Source of the DNA: JAFAMS01 sp963715815
GTDB lineage: Bacteria; Vulcanimicrobiota; Vulcanimicrobiia; Vulcanimicrobiales; Vulcanimicrobiaceae
DNA: 64,000 bases
Assembly: GCA_963715815.1 (NCBI GenBank)
Contig: OY970278.1
Coordinates: forward strand, 496,001-560,000
Direction of reading: 5' to 3'
The notes under the pieces were generated by a model. The model was not told the origin of the DNA. It saw nothing but the letters and a program-made list of their open reading frames with translations, and ran no database searches. The translations under genes and the position numbers were made by a program. Of this stretch, positions 16,710-24,406 are shown in pieces; within the stretch, counting starts at the first letter, position 1, and every line of letters starts with the position of its first letter.

Positions 16710-18844
16710 GCCGAGCTACCGTCGCACCGCGAGACGCGGTCAGAAGCGTCTTCCCAGAGATTCGCCCGGCCATGTCCGGTCGGGCTCTGCAGGAAGCTAT
16801 GTTGATGAACGTCGCGTCTCGAGGATCCGAAGAAAGTAGCTTTCGAGACGTCGACGTTGTGAAAATCGACGCCGTTAAAATTGCAACCGTAGAATTTCGC
16901 GCCATCCAGCTTTGCGCCGTCTAGCCGCACGCTATCGAAATTTACGCCCATGAACGTTGATCCCGAGAGATCCGCGCCGCGAAGATCGGCGCCGTCGAGG
17001 TTCGCACCTTTGATGTGCAGATTGTGCAGATCCATTCCACGCAAGTTGGCGCCGTCGAAGTTGCACCCCGTGCACGACATCAGAAACTCGCGTGCCTGTT
17101 CCGGTGCGAGATTCTGAGCATCTACATTACAGCCGGTCAGCCGAGCGTGATCGAAGCGGGCACCGGTCAGTTTTGCACTCTCGAGGTTGCACCCGATGAG
17201 ATCGGCATGATCGAAGGACGCATCGCGTAGATCCGCGGATTCGAAATTCACTCCCGTCAAGCTGGCGTGATCGAAATTTGCCGCGCGCAAATTGGCTCCC
17301 TCAAAGTTCGCGCCGTTCAGATTCTTGTGCGCGAAATTGTGGCCGCGAAGATCGCTATCGCTGTAATCGCAGCCCGTGCACATGTCCTCGATGCCTTGCG
17401 CCGCTACAGCTTTGGCAACCGCCGATGAAACCGCGTTCGAGACAGTAGAGCCGATCGCCGTGCCGATGTCCATGCCGTCGGCCTCGGCATTTGTGGCTGC
17501 GCGGCTTGCGTCGTTCGCGATCTTTCGCACGTTCGGCAGAGGCCCGAGCTCGGCCACTTTTTGCATCTGCTGCATCGGCGCAGCTTTCGGCATCGTAGGC
17601 AATGCGGGAACTTCAGGCTTGACCGCCTGCAAATGTGCGGCTTCGGCCTTCGTAATGGTAGAGCGTACCCTCTGCGTCGCTGAACCTGCGACTGAATTTG
17701 GTTGCTCGATGACCTTCACGATCAGCGGAGGCGCCATCTCGTCTTTGTCTTTCGTAGCGGGAAGCGTGTAAGCGACGCTCGGCGTCATCGTGCGCAACAA
17801 GACGGAGACCAGCAGTAATGCAACGGCGACCGTGGCCGCGATCTCCGGGGCGATCGACGAGCCGATCGTCCGGCCCGAGCGCAGCAAGCGTTCGATACGA
17901 ATCGAGATGTTACGGCGTGTGATGAAAACGCCCGGAGCGGCGACGCCACGCTGTGGCCACGACGTGACCTCGGCAATACGCGTGAGGCAAAACGCGTAGG
18001 AGCGCGCCGCTCCGGTCGTTCGGAGGACGTAGTCGTCACATGCGACTTCCCGCTCGAGGTCGAGCTGACGCGAGACAAACCAAGCTGCCGGGTTGAAAAA
18101 CATGAGGCTGCAAGCAATGCGCTGGAGTGCGTTCGTCCAGTCGTCGTTGCGACGCAGATGGCCGAGCTCGTGCAGCGCGATTTGGTCGATCTCTTCGGGA
18201 TCGAGCGACGCCACGAGCGCTCGCGGCAAGAGAATCATCGCATCGAAAAGTCCGATCGCGACGGGAACTTCGATCGCATCCGAGACGCAGATGCGTACGT
18301 CACGAAAACCTTTGATCGCCGCGCTCCATTCGGGCATTTGGTCGCGATACGCAACATCGAGCGGGAGCGAATCTCTCTTGAGTTTTTCGAGCGAAACGAT
18401 CGCAAGGATCAAGCGTCCGAGCACGACCAGTGCGGCGAGACCCCACACGACGAAGACGGCTAGTGCGAAAACGGTTGGAATCTTGAATTGCGGCACCGAG
18501 AGGCCGAATGGGAACGGCGTTCTGCGCGTAGAGTCGTGATGCGTTGCCGGCGCTTGCACCGGTGTGGAAGCGTGCGTGAGCGATGACGCCGCAGGCGGCA
18601 TCCAAGCAGTGTGGTGCGCCGGAGCCTCGACGCTGACGTTCGGAAGACTCGTAAAGATCGGAATGACGATCATTGCGACGAGCGCGAGTGCCCAAATGGC
18701 GTAGCGCGTCGCGGCATTCGCACGCGAGAAGATGCGAAGCACGCCCCAAGCAACGAGCGCGATCAACGCTCCTTGCCATAGGCTGTTGACCAGGACGGCC
18801 AGGGCGACACGTGCAGCGTCGTTCAGCATCAGATTAGCCATCAC
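16706..18844 (-). CDS. BlaR1/MecR1-like M56 membrane peptidase fused to a pentapeptide-repeat domain
   Basis: Residues 1-335 form the M56 module: four hydrophobic segments (about 10-32, 38-60, 130-152, 315-335) with HELGHLRRNDDW near residue 225 as the zinc motif and LEREVACDDYVL as the downstream ligand helix. A Pro/Ala-rich linker follows. Residues of about 487-672 are pentapeptide repeats of the A(D/N)LxG kind, such as ANFEGANLRAANF, with two CTGC motifs. BlaR1 normally carries a penicillin-binding sensor instead. The gene follows blaI with a four-base ATGA overlap, so it probably cleaves or inactivates that repressor. The signal it senses is unknown. Confidence 0.88.
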   Translation of the reverse strand: MMANLMLNDAARVALAVLVNSLWQGALIALVAWGVLRIFSRANAATRYAIWALALVAMIVIPIFTSLPNVSVEAPAHHTAWMPPAASSLTHASTPVQAPATHHDSTRRTPFPFGLSVPQFKIPTVFALAVFVVWGLAALVVLGRLILAIVSLEKLKRDSLPLDVAYRDQMPEWSAAIKGFRDVRICVSDAIEVPVAIGLFDAMILLPRALVASLDPEEIDQIALHELGHLRRNDDWTNALQRIACSLMFFNPAAWFVSRQLDLEREVACDDYVLRTTGAARSYAFCLTRIAEVTSWPQRGVAAPGVFITRRNISIRIERLLRSGRTIGSSIAPEIAATVAVALLLVSVLLRTMTPSVAYTLPATKDKDEMAPPLIVKVIEQPNSVAGSATQRVRSTITKAEAAHLQAVKPEVPALPTMPKAAPMQQMQKVAELGPLPNVRKIANDASRAATNAEADGMDIGTAIGSTVSNAVSSAVAKAVAAQGIEDMCTGCDYSDSDLRGHNFAHKNLNGANFEGANLRAANFDHASLTGVNFESADLRDASFDHADLIGCNLESAKLTGARFDHARLTGCNVDAQNLAPEQAREFLMSCTGCNFDGANLRGMDLHNLHIKGANLDGADLRGADLSGSTFMGVNFDSVRLDGAKLDGAKFYGCNFNGVDFHNVDVSKATFFGSSRRDVHQHSFLQSPTGHGRANLWEDASDRVSRCDGSSA

Positions 18845-19224
18845 GATTCCTCGTCATAGCGCTCGATAAGCGAGCGCAATCGCTGCAGCTCGTCTTCGGA
18901 CAAACGCTCATTCTCGATCACACGTAGTGCTAGAGCGCTCGCATTGTTTCCAAAAAACTTCGAAACGACGGACTTGATCGCCGTCTGCTCGGCGGCATCC
19001 CGGGCCGTGACCGGCTTATAGATGTAGGCGCGCCCCGATTGCTCGTGGCCGACATGGCCCTTCGTCTCAAGGATCCGCAGGGTCGTCAGCACGGTATTGT
19101 AGGCCAGCGCCGGCGGCGGCATGGCTTCGGAGATCTCAGAGACCGTGCCGTGACCAAGGTGCCAGAGCACCTCCATCACACGAAGCTCGGCATCGGTCAG
19201 CGTGGGGGATTGCTTTCGAGGCAT
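18841..19224 (-). CDS. blaI: BlaI/MecI-family transcriptional repressor
   Basis: The 127-residue winged-helix repressor has LTDAELRVMEVLWHLG at the start and AYNTVLTTLRILETKGHV as recognition helix and wing. A C-terminal dimerisation region follows (SEDELQRLRSLIE). ATG 19224 is preferred over GTG 19233. It lies only seven bases after a leftward TAAAGT -10 hexamer, so its mRNA may be leaderless. The perfect palindrome at 19256-19279 is the probable operator. It would control both this operon and the divergent barrel-protein gene. The M56 peptidase encoded next should relieve repression, as in the BlaI/BlaR1 system (family knowledge). Confidence 0.9.
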   Translation of the reverse strand: MPRKQSPTLTDAELRVMEVLWHLGHGTVSEISEAMPPPALAYNTVLTTLRILETKGHVGHEQSGRAYIYKPVTARDAAEQTAIKSVVSKFFGNNASALALRVIENERLSEDELQRLRSLIERYDEES

Positions 19225-19255
19225 GGACCTCACTTTAGCAGCAGGCCGGTCAGCA

Positions 19256-19279
19256 TGTCAACTAAAACATTAGTTGACA
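19256..19279. promoter_or_regulatory. Perfect palindromic operator, probable BlaI site
   Basis: Arms TGTCAACTAA and TTAGTTGACA are exact reverse complements around AACA. The site lies between divergent blaI and the gene at 19330. Each arm includes a TTGACA-type -35 hexamer, one facing each way, so a bound repressor would block both promoters. BlaI/MecI family sites are typically short AT-rich dyads, which fits. Confidence 0.75.
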
Positions 19280-19302
19280 ACGAATCCGCGCCGGTGTAGC
19301 CT
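19274..19302 (+). promoter_or_regulatory. Sigma70-type promoter for the gene at 19330
   Basis: TTGACA (19274-19279), a 17-base spacer, then TAGCCT (19297-19302). The -35 is the right arm of the palindrome. Transcripts would start near 19309, ahead of the ribosome site AGGAG at 19317. Confidence 0.6.
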
Positions 19303-19329
19303 TCTCCTAAAGAATTAGGAGATCCCTGC

Positions 19330-21477
19330 ATGCGTCGCTTTCCCCTACCAGCCTTTTTCACGCTTTTGCTCGCGGCGCTGCTTGCGGGACGGGCGGTAGC
19401 TGCGCCGCTCTCGGCCGAGGTTCCCAAGCTGCAAAGCAACGCGGCCCTCGATCCGGCGGCTCAGATTTCGACGTGGCCCGAGAGTCCAGATCTGACGCTG
19501 ACATGGGACGTCATCCACGCGCGTCCCGCAAACGATGCGACGGACGTGCACGTCGCGACAGACGGCAAGTTTCTCTACGTGCGCTTCGACGCCAAGCAAA
19601 GCGGGCCGATCGTCGTCTCGCAGCACAGCGATGACGTAATCACCGGCGGTAGTAACGGCAACGGGGGCACCCTATCGTGGAGCAACGACGACGCGGTTTG
19701 GGTCGATTTGTGGCCGACGGGGCCGGCCGGCTTCCAATATCAATTCGAAGCGAATCCGGGCGGGTCGCACAACGAAGCGTCATCCGAAAACACCGCATTT
19801 GCGCCGCATTGGGAATCGCGCGGAGTGATGCACGACGGCGGCTACACGGTGACGATGGCGATTCCTCTCAACGTCATTCACGGTTTGCACGCGGGCGCGT
19901 GGCGCGCACAATTCATCCGCTACGTGCGCTCGACGGGATCTGAATACGTATGGTCGTACGATCCGCGGCAAACGCAGGCAGACGATGCTTCGCGCTCGGG
20001 AACGATCACGATTCCGATTGTTTCGGTTGAAGCCGTGCGGCCGAAGCCCCGCTTCGCGCCGTACGCACTCGCCGCGGCCGCGGCACCGAGTGCGGGCGGC
20101 TCGACCTCTCGCGTCGGCGCCGACGCGTCTCTACCGATTTCGTCGACGGCGGCGTTCTTTGCGACCTGGCATCCCGATTATTCGAACGTCGAGCTCGATC
20201 AGCAGACAATTTCGCCGACGGTCTATCAACGCGTCTACAACGAAGTGCGGCCATTCTTCACACAAGCTGGGCAATACTACGGAAATTTCAACTGCGACGT
20301 GTGCGGTGGCTATCGCACGATCTTGTATACGCCGGGCATTCCGACGCCGGCGCAAGGCTATGCGTTCGAAGGCAAACAGGGCAACTTTGGATTAGCCACC
20401 TTTGACGCGATCGGTTCGAACCGGACCGACGCTGCCACCGCGCTCGATTACACCTCACAGGATGCGCGCTGGCAAGGTTCGTTCGAGCACGTCACAGCCG
20501 ACATTCCCGGGATCGTCGACGATTCGAACGAGATCGGGATCAATTACCAAAGCCTGAAATATCTCAGCGCGTACGCCAACTATTCGACCGACAACGGCAC
20601 GAACGTATTGTTGCCGGGCCACGCGACGGCGATCGAAGCCGGCGGCGGCTGGATCAATCAAGATTTCGCATTCTTCGGCTCGGCCAAGAAAATCGGCGAC
20701 GAGTTCAATCCCGCCGACGGCTTCAATTTTCATCCGGGTATCGCCGGATGGGCCCTCTACAGTGCAAAGGTCTGGACGTTCGCACCCAATGACAAATTGC
20801 AGTCGATGGGTATCAGCGGCGTGATCGACCGCTATCAGGGTCCGCAATTCGGCTACGCACAAACCGACAATCAGCTCACGTTCGATCTGCTCACGAAGAG
20901 CGCGTGGGATTTTCAGATCTACTCCGGCTCCGACTACTGGCGTTTTGGCCCGACGATGACGCCGATCTCGCAAGGGTCCGGCTTCATGGTGACCTATCAC
21001 AGTGGTTTGCAAAACAACATGGGCAACTTCCCGACGCACGGGGCGTCCGCGACACCCACGATGATTCAGTACGTCACGGGACAATACGGTCTGGGAAAGT
21101 TGGATACGTGGACGCGCAATTCAACGATGCGTCTCGGCGATCGTGGCTCCGTAACGTTTACCGTCGATAATACGGCGCAATGGTTGCCGCACGGGACGCC
21201 CGACAACGTCCAGTGGTTTGACAGCGTCGCCTACTCGTATCAAGTCAACGCAAATTCGTCATTCGCCGTCGGCGTACGCGAAGTGATCGGCAATCCGCCG
21301 CAGCCCAACGGCGGTGGAAACTGCATGGGTCGTTGCGCGAATGTTTCCGTTGCCTATCACTTACGCTTGAAAAACGAAGAATTCTATCTGGCGTACGGCA
21401 ATCCGAACACGCTCGTCACCGTCCCGCAGGCGATTTTCAAGGTCATCTTTTATGCGGGCGGCCAGAAAGGAACCTAA
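19330..21477 (+). CDS. CBM9-like domain plus outer-membrane beta-barrel (DUF5916-like) protein
   Basis: A signal peptide (LPAFFTLLLAALLAGRAVA) is followed by a carbohydrate-binding-family-9-like domain, residues 30-235 (HVATDGKFLYVRFDA, DDAVWVDLWP, YTVTMAIPLNVI). Residues of about 270-715 have alternating aromatic strands and end in FKVIFYAGG, as expected of an outer-membrane barrel. The order matches DUF5916-like proteins. Ribosome site AGGAG lies about nine bases before ATG 19330. Expression should be controlled by the BlaI operator just upstream, making this the likely target of the BlaI/M56 sensor. The ligand or substrate is unknown. Confidence 0.8.
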   Translation: MRRFPLPAFFTLLLAALLAGRAVAAPLSAEVPKLQSNAALDPAAQISTWPESPDLTLTWDVIHARPANDATDVHVATDGKFLYVRFDAKQSGPIVVSQHSDDVITGGSNGNGGTLSWSNDDAVWVDLWPTGPAGFQYQFEANPGGSHNEASSENTAFAPHWESRGVMHDGGYTVTMAIPLNVIHGLHAGAWRAQFIRYVRSTGSEYVWSYDPRQTQADDASRSGTITIPIVSVEAVRPKPRFAPYALAAAAAPSAGGSTSRVGADASLPISSTAAFFATWHPDYSNVELDQQTISPTVYQRVYNEVRPFFTQAGQYYGNFNCDVCGGYRTILYTPGIPTPAQGYAFEGKQGNFGLATFDAIGSNRTDAATALDYTSQDARWQGSFEHVTADIPGIVDDSNEIGINYQSLKYLSAYANYSTDNGTNVLLPGHATAIEAGGGWINQDFAFFGSAKKIGDEFNPADGFNFHPGIAGWALYSAKVWTFAPNDKLQSMGISGVIDRYQGPQFGYAQTDNQLTFDLLTKSAWDFQIYSGSDYWRFGPTMTPISQGSGFMVTYHSGLQNNMGNFPTHGASATPTMIQYVTGQYGLGKLDTWTRNSTMRLGDRGSVTFTVDNTAQWLPHGTPDNVQWFDSVAYSYQVNANSSFAVGVREVIGNPPQPNGGGNCMGRCANVSVAYHLRLKNEEFYLAYGNPNTLVTVPQAIFKVIFYAGGQKGT

Positions 21478-21501
21478 TGCGCCGGTCTGAAGGCTACGTC
21501 A

Positions 21502-21909
21502 ATGGTCCTCTTGTTGGCAGTTGCGATCGGGTTCGTTTCCGGGCTTCGTACGCTTACGTCGCTCGCAGCGATCTTTTTGGTACGCGGCGGCGTGTGGGGA
21601 TACGTACTCGGCGTTTGCGCGATCGGTGAATATGTCGCGGACGCAATGCCGTGGATTCCGTCGCGAACGGGACCGCCCGGACTCATCGTCCGTGCCGTGA
21701 GCGGTGCAATCGCCGGATGGCTCGTGACTAGCGCGCACGGCGGCAGCACCGTTTTGGGTGCGATCGCCGGCGTCATCGGTGCAATGCTTGGCGCCTACGG
21801 TGGGCATGCCGCACGTCTCGCAGCAATTGCCGCAATCGGCGCGCTTCCGGCGGCAATCCTCGAAGATGCTATTGCGATCGGACTTGCCTTCGCTATCGTG
21901 ACGCGCTAG
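21502..21909 (+). CDS. DUF4126-like membrane protein
   Basis: The 135-residue protein is almost entirely hydrophobic with four to five membrane segments. It opens with VAIGFVSGLRTLTSLAA, the typical DUF4126 start, and later has GPPGLIVRAVSGAIAGW and GGHAARLAA. Function of the family is unknown. GAAGG about nine bases upstream supports ATG 21502. It is 24 bases after the barrel gene and probably co-transcribed with it. Its 3' end overlaps the convergent comEC end by 17 bases. Confidence 0.8.
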   Translation: MVLLLAVAIGFVSGLRTLTSLAAIFLVRGGVWGYVLGVCAIGEYVADAMPWIPSRTGPPGLIVRAVSGAIAGWLVTSAHGGSTVLGAIAGVIGAMLGAYGGHAARLAAIAAIGALPAAILEDAIAIGLAFAIVTR

Positions 21910-22615
21910 GGCGTACGAGAACGGCGACTGCGATCATCGCGAGGTCGTAAACGGCGAGCGTCCACTCCGGCGGCGGCGTGGCGATGATGTGTGCGAACGG
22001 TAAGTGCGCCGTGACGTGAACGACGCCTTCAATCCATGCCAGCGGCCAGCTCTCGATTCGCGCGAGCAGCGTTGCGAGGGCCGGAAACGGCGTTGCCGCG
22101 AGGAGCACGATGCCGCCCAGCATTGCGACCCCGACAACCGGGACGACGCACAAGTTCGCGAGCGGCGCATAGGGCGCGATGACGAGAAATGTCGATGCCG
22201 TCAGCGGCCACACTCCGAGCTGCGTTGCAAGCGTAAGCGCGAGTGGTTCACGAAAGATTCCGGGTACGCGCGCTCGTTCGAGCCAAGCGCCGATCGGTTC
22301 CGCAAAGAGAACGATAGCAGTAACGCACGAGAACGAAAGTGCGAACGAGACACCGCCGACCCACACCGGCCAAATCGCAGCAACGGCGATCGCCGCCAGC
22401 GCGAGCGTGTTGAGCGAGACCGCGCGTTCACCGCATGCGCGTGCTGCGAGCGCGACCGTCACCATCACCGCCGCGCGCAACGAGGGAACATGACCGCCGC
22501 TGAGGATCGCATACACCCAGACGAGCGGGATCGCGCTCAGGGAGGCTGCAACGCGTCCGAAGCCGATGCGCGAGAGAAGAAATGCGATGAGCGCAGCGAC
22601 GACACCCAAGTGCAA
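21893..22615 (-). CDS. comEC: ComEC/Rec2 competence-domain membrane part (downstream half of a frameshifted gene)
   Basis: This half begins within the most conserved ComEC stretch. Counting the codons before the first ATG, the frame reads GTVHVLVTAGLHLGVVAAL, equivalent to the usual TVHLLAVSGLHVG block. SGGHVPSLRAAVMV and about eight membrane segments follow. ComEC forms the inner-membrane channel for single-stranded DNA uptake. The frame ends right after the membrane core, so the usual C-terminal metallo-beta-lactamase domain is absent. A truncated lactamase domain of that kind lies at 9147-9581. The upstream half is in the other frame (22428-23336). Confidence 0.85.
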   Translation of the reverse strand: MHLGVVAALIAFLLSRIGFGRVAASLSAIPLVWVYAILSGGHVPSLRAAVMVTVALAARACGERAVSLNTLALAAIAVAAIWPVWVGGVSFALSFSCVTAIVLFAEPIGAWLERARVPGIFREPLALTLATQLGVWPLTASTFLVIAPYAPLANLCVVPVVGVAMLGGIVLLAATPFPALATLLARIESWPLAWIEGVVHVTAHLPFAHIIATPPPEWTLAVYDLAMIAVAVLVRPSASR

Positions 22616-23336
22616 ACCGGCCGTAACGAGTACGTGGACGGTTCCCGGTATCTTGAAATTCGGCGCGAAGCTCGGACGCTAGCGAGCCACGGGCGCCGTA
22701 CAGCATGCCGGCGAGGATCGTAGCGTCGGGCTCCGCTAGATAACGGTGCAACGCGTCGCCTGCATCTGCGCGGATGCGCGCTGGTAGAGCTTCGATGTCG
22801 TTATGCGGCGGCGCACGCGCAACGATGTGCGCTTCGGCCAGTCGCGCCGACAGACCGCGTTCGCGCGCAAAATCCCGTGCGTCGTAGAACGGTTCCAAGC
22901 GTCCGACTGCGACGACGTGTTCGCCTGCCGCTGTACGCTCGCGGCCGCTGACCGCGTAGCGTAAGCCATCCGAACCCCGCAGCTCGAAGGAATCACCCCA
23001 TGGTTGCGATGCGACGTCGGAGACGACGACGCCGCGCAGGTGCGCGTTTTCAATCTCATGTTCGAGCTGCGGCGGAGCATCACGATACGTACCGAGCGTG
23101 AGTCCGAATGCGATTGCGCAGGCCGCCGTCCAGTGCGCGCGCGATTTGCAAAAGAGTGCAAGCGTTGCGAGCGTCGCAAGCGCCAGCACGTCCTCGCGCG
23201 CGTAGTCGCGCGCAATCACGATCGCGTCGAGGACGAGAAGCGCCGGAATCACGAGCGGTGCGCGCACGAAGCTCGTTCGCGACTCGTGCAGCCGAGGAAA
23301 GGGGGCGACGGCGGCGGAAAGCGCGGCGGTGCGCAT
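22428..23336 (-). CDS. comEC: ComEC/Rec2 N-terminal part (upstream half of a frameshifted gene)
   Basis: The part includes N-terminal membrane helices, the DUF4131/OB-like region (LRGVVVSDVASQPWGDSFEL, EHVVAVGRLEPFYDARDFARE), and ILAGMLYGARGSLASELRAEFQDTG. That last block should continue into TVHVL. Instead the frame diverges after the CCC at 22644-22646, and the remainder down to 22428 is out-of-frame residue. Removing one base there joins both halves into one reading frame of about 480 residues. Start ATG 23336 (or 23339) overlaps the divergent epimerase start. Together with comEA at 30757 this implies natural competence, if the gene is intact in the organism. Confidence 0.82.
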   Translation of the reverse strand: MRTAALSAAVAPFPRLHESRTSFVRAPLVIPALLVLDAIVIARDYAREDVLALATLATLALFCKSRAHWTAACAIAFGLTLGTYRDAPPQLEHEIENAHLRGVVVSDVASQPWGDSFELRGSDGLRYAVSGRERTAAGEHVVAVGRLEPFYDARDFARERGLSARLAEAHIVARAPPHNDIEALPARIRADAGDALHRYLAEPDATILAGMLYGARGSLASELRAEFQDTGNRPRTRYGRFALGCRRCAHRISSLAHRLRTRCSLPERDPARLGVCDPQRRSCSLVARGGDGDGRARSTRMR

Positions 23337-24267
23337 CATCGTCACGGGCGGAGCCGGCTTCATCGGCTCGCACATCGTCGACCGCTACCTCGAGCTCGGA
23401 CACGAAATCGTCGTCATCGATAGCTTGTGGTCGCACGGCGGCGGCCGCCGCGAGAACCTTCCAGCGCGCGTCGGATTCGTTCACCTCGACATCCGCGATG
23501 AAGAAGTACAGCGCGTCTTTCTCGAGTTCAAGCCCGAGATCGTCTGCCACTATGCCGCGCAGCATTCGGTAGCGATTGGCTCGCGAGATCCGAAATACGA
23601 TGCGCAAGTCAACGTGATCGGGTTGATCAATGTTCTCGATGCGTCCGTCCGATCGGGAGCGCGAAAGGTAATTTACGCTTCGAGCGGCGCGACGTACGGG
23701 ACGCCCGAGAACCTTCCGATGGACGAATCGACGCCGCAGCGTCCGGAGTCGCCATACGGCATCACGAAGATGGTTGGAGAGCATTACCTACGTTTTTATA
23801 GGCATGAGCGCGGATTGGATTTCACGTCGCTGCGATATGCTAATGTGTATGGTCCGCGCCAAGATCCCAACGGCGAAGCCGGTGTGATAGCGATTTTCGC
23901 GGCGAAGTTCCTTGCCAAGACCGGCGTGCGGATCGACTGGGACGGCGAGCAAACTCGCGATTACGTTTACGTCGGCGACGTTGCACGCTGTAACGTCCTC
24001 GCGCTCGATCGGGGCTCGGGCGGTTGCTATTCGATCGGAACTGGCGAGCGCACGAGCGTGAATCAAATATACGAAGCACTCGTCGAGATCTCAGGTTTTC
24101 GAGCCCCGGTCGAACATGCCGAAAAGCGCCCGGGTGACGTTCGCGATGCGCAGTTTTCATTCGCGCTCGCGAAACGAGAGCTCGAGTGGGAGCCGCACGT
24201 CGCACTCCCCGACGGCATGCGGATGACGTACGACTATTTCCGCGAACGCGCAGCCACGCGGGTTTAG
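23329..24267 (+). CDS. NAD-dependent UDP-sugar epimerase (GalE-like)
   Basis: The N-terminus is the Rossmann glycine motif IIVTGGAGFIGSHIVD. YASSGATYGTP gives the catalytic Ser/Thr and SPYGITKMVGE gives the Tyr-x3-Lys, followed by FTSLRYANVYGPRQD and DYVYVGDVARCN. At 312 residues it is a typical UDP-glucose 4-epimerase-like short-chain enzyme for cell-envelope sugars. Start GTG 23329 is required, because the glycine motif begins three residues later. It overlaps the comEC start on the other strand by about eight bases. The exact sugar is uncertain. Confidence 0.9.
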   Translation: MRIIVTGGAGFIGSHIVDRYLELGHEIVVIDSLWSHGGGRRENLPARVGFVHLDIRDEEVQRVFLEFKPEIVCHYAAQHSVAIGSRDPKYDAQVNVIGLINVLDASVRSGARKVIYASSGATYGTPENLPMDESTPQRPESPYGITKMVGEHYLRFYRHERGLDFTSLRYANVYGPRQDPNGEAGVIAIFAAKFLAKTGVRIDWDGEQTRDYVYVGDVARCNVLALDRGSGGCYSIGTGERTSVNQIYEALVEISGFRAPVEHAEKRPGDVRDAQFSFALAKRELEWEPHVALPDGMRMTYDYFRERAATRV

Positions 24268-24406
24268 CAGCGCTGTAAAATCGACTGCGGCGTTCGATCG
24301 CACGCAGCTCGACTGGCGCTTCGCACTCCGTTCCGGCGCGGGAGTCGCAATTCCGCTGATCCTCGCGCTCGCCGCGGGCGCACCGCAATTCGGTTTCCCG
24401 GCAGCG

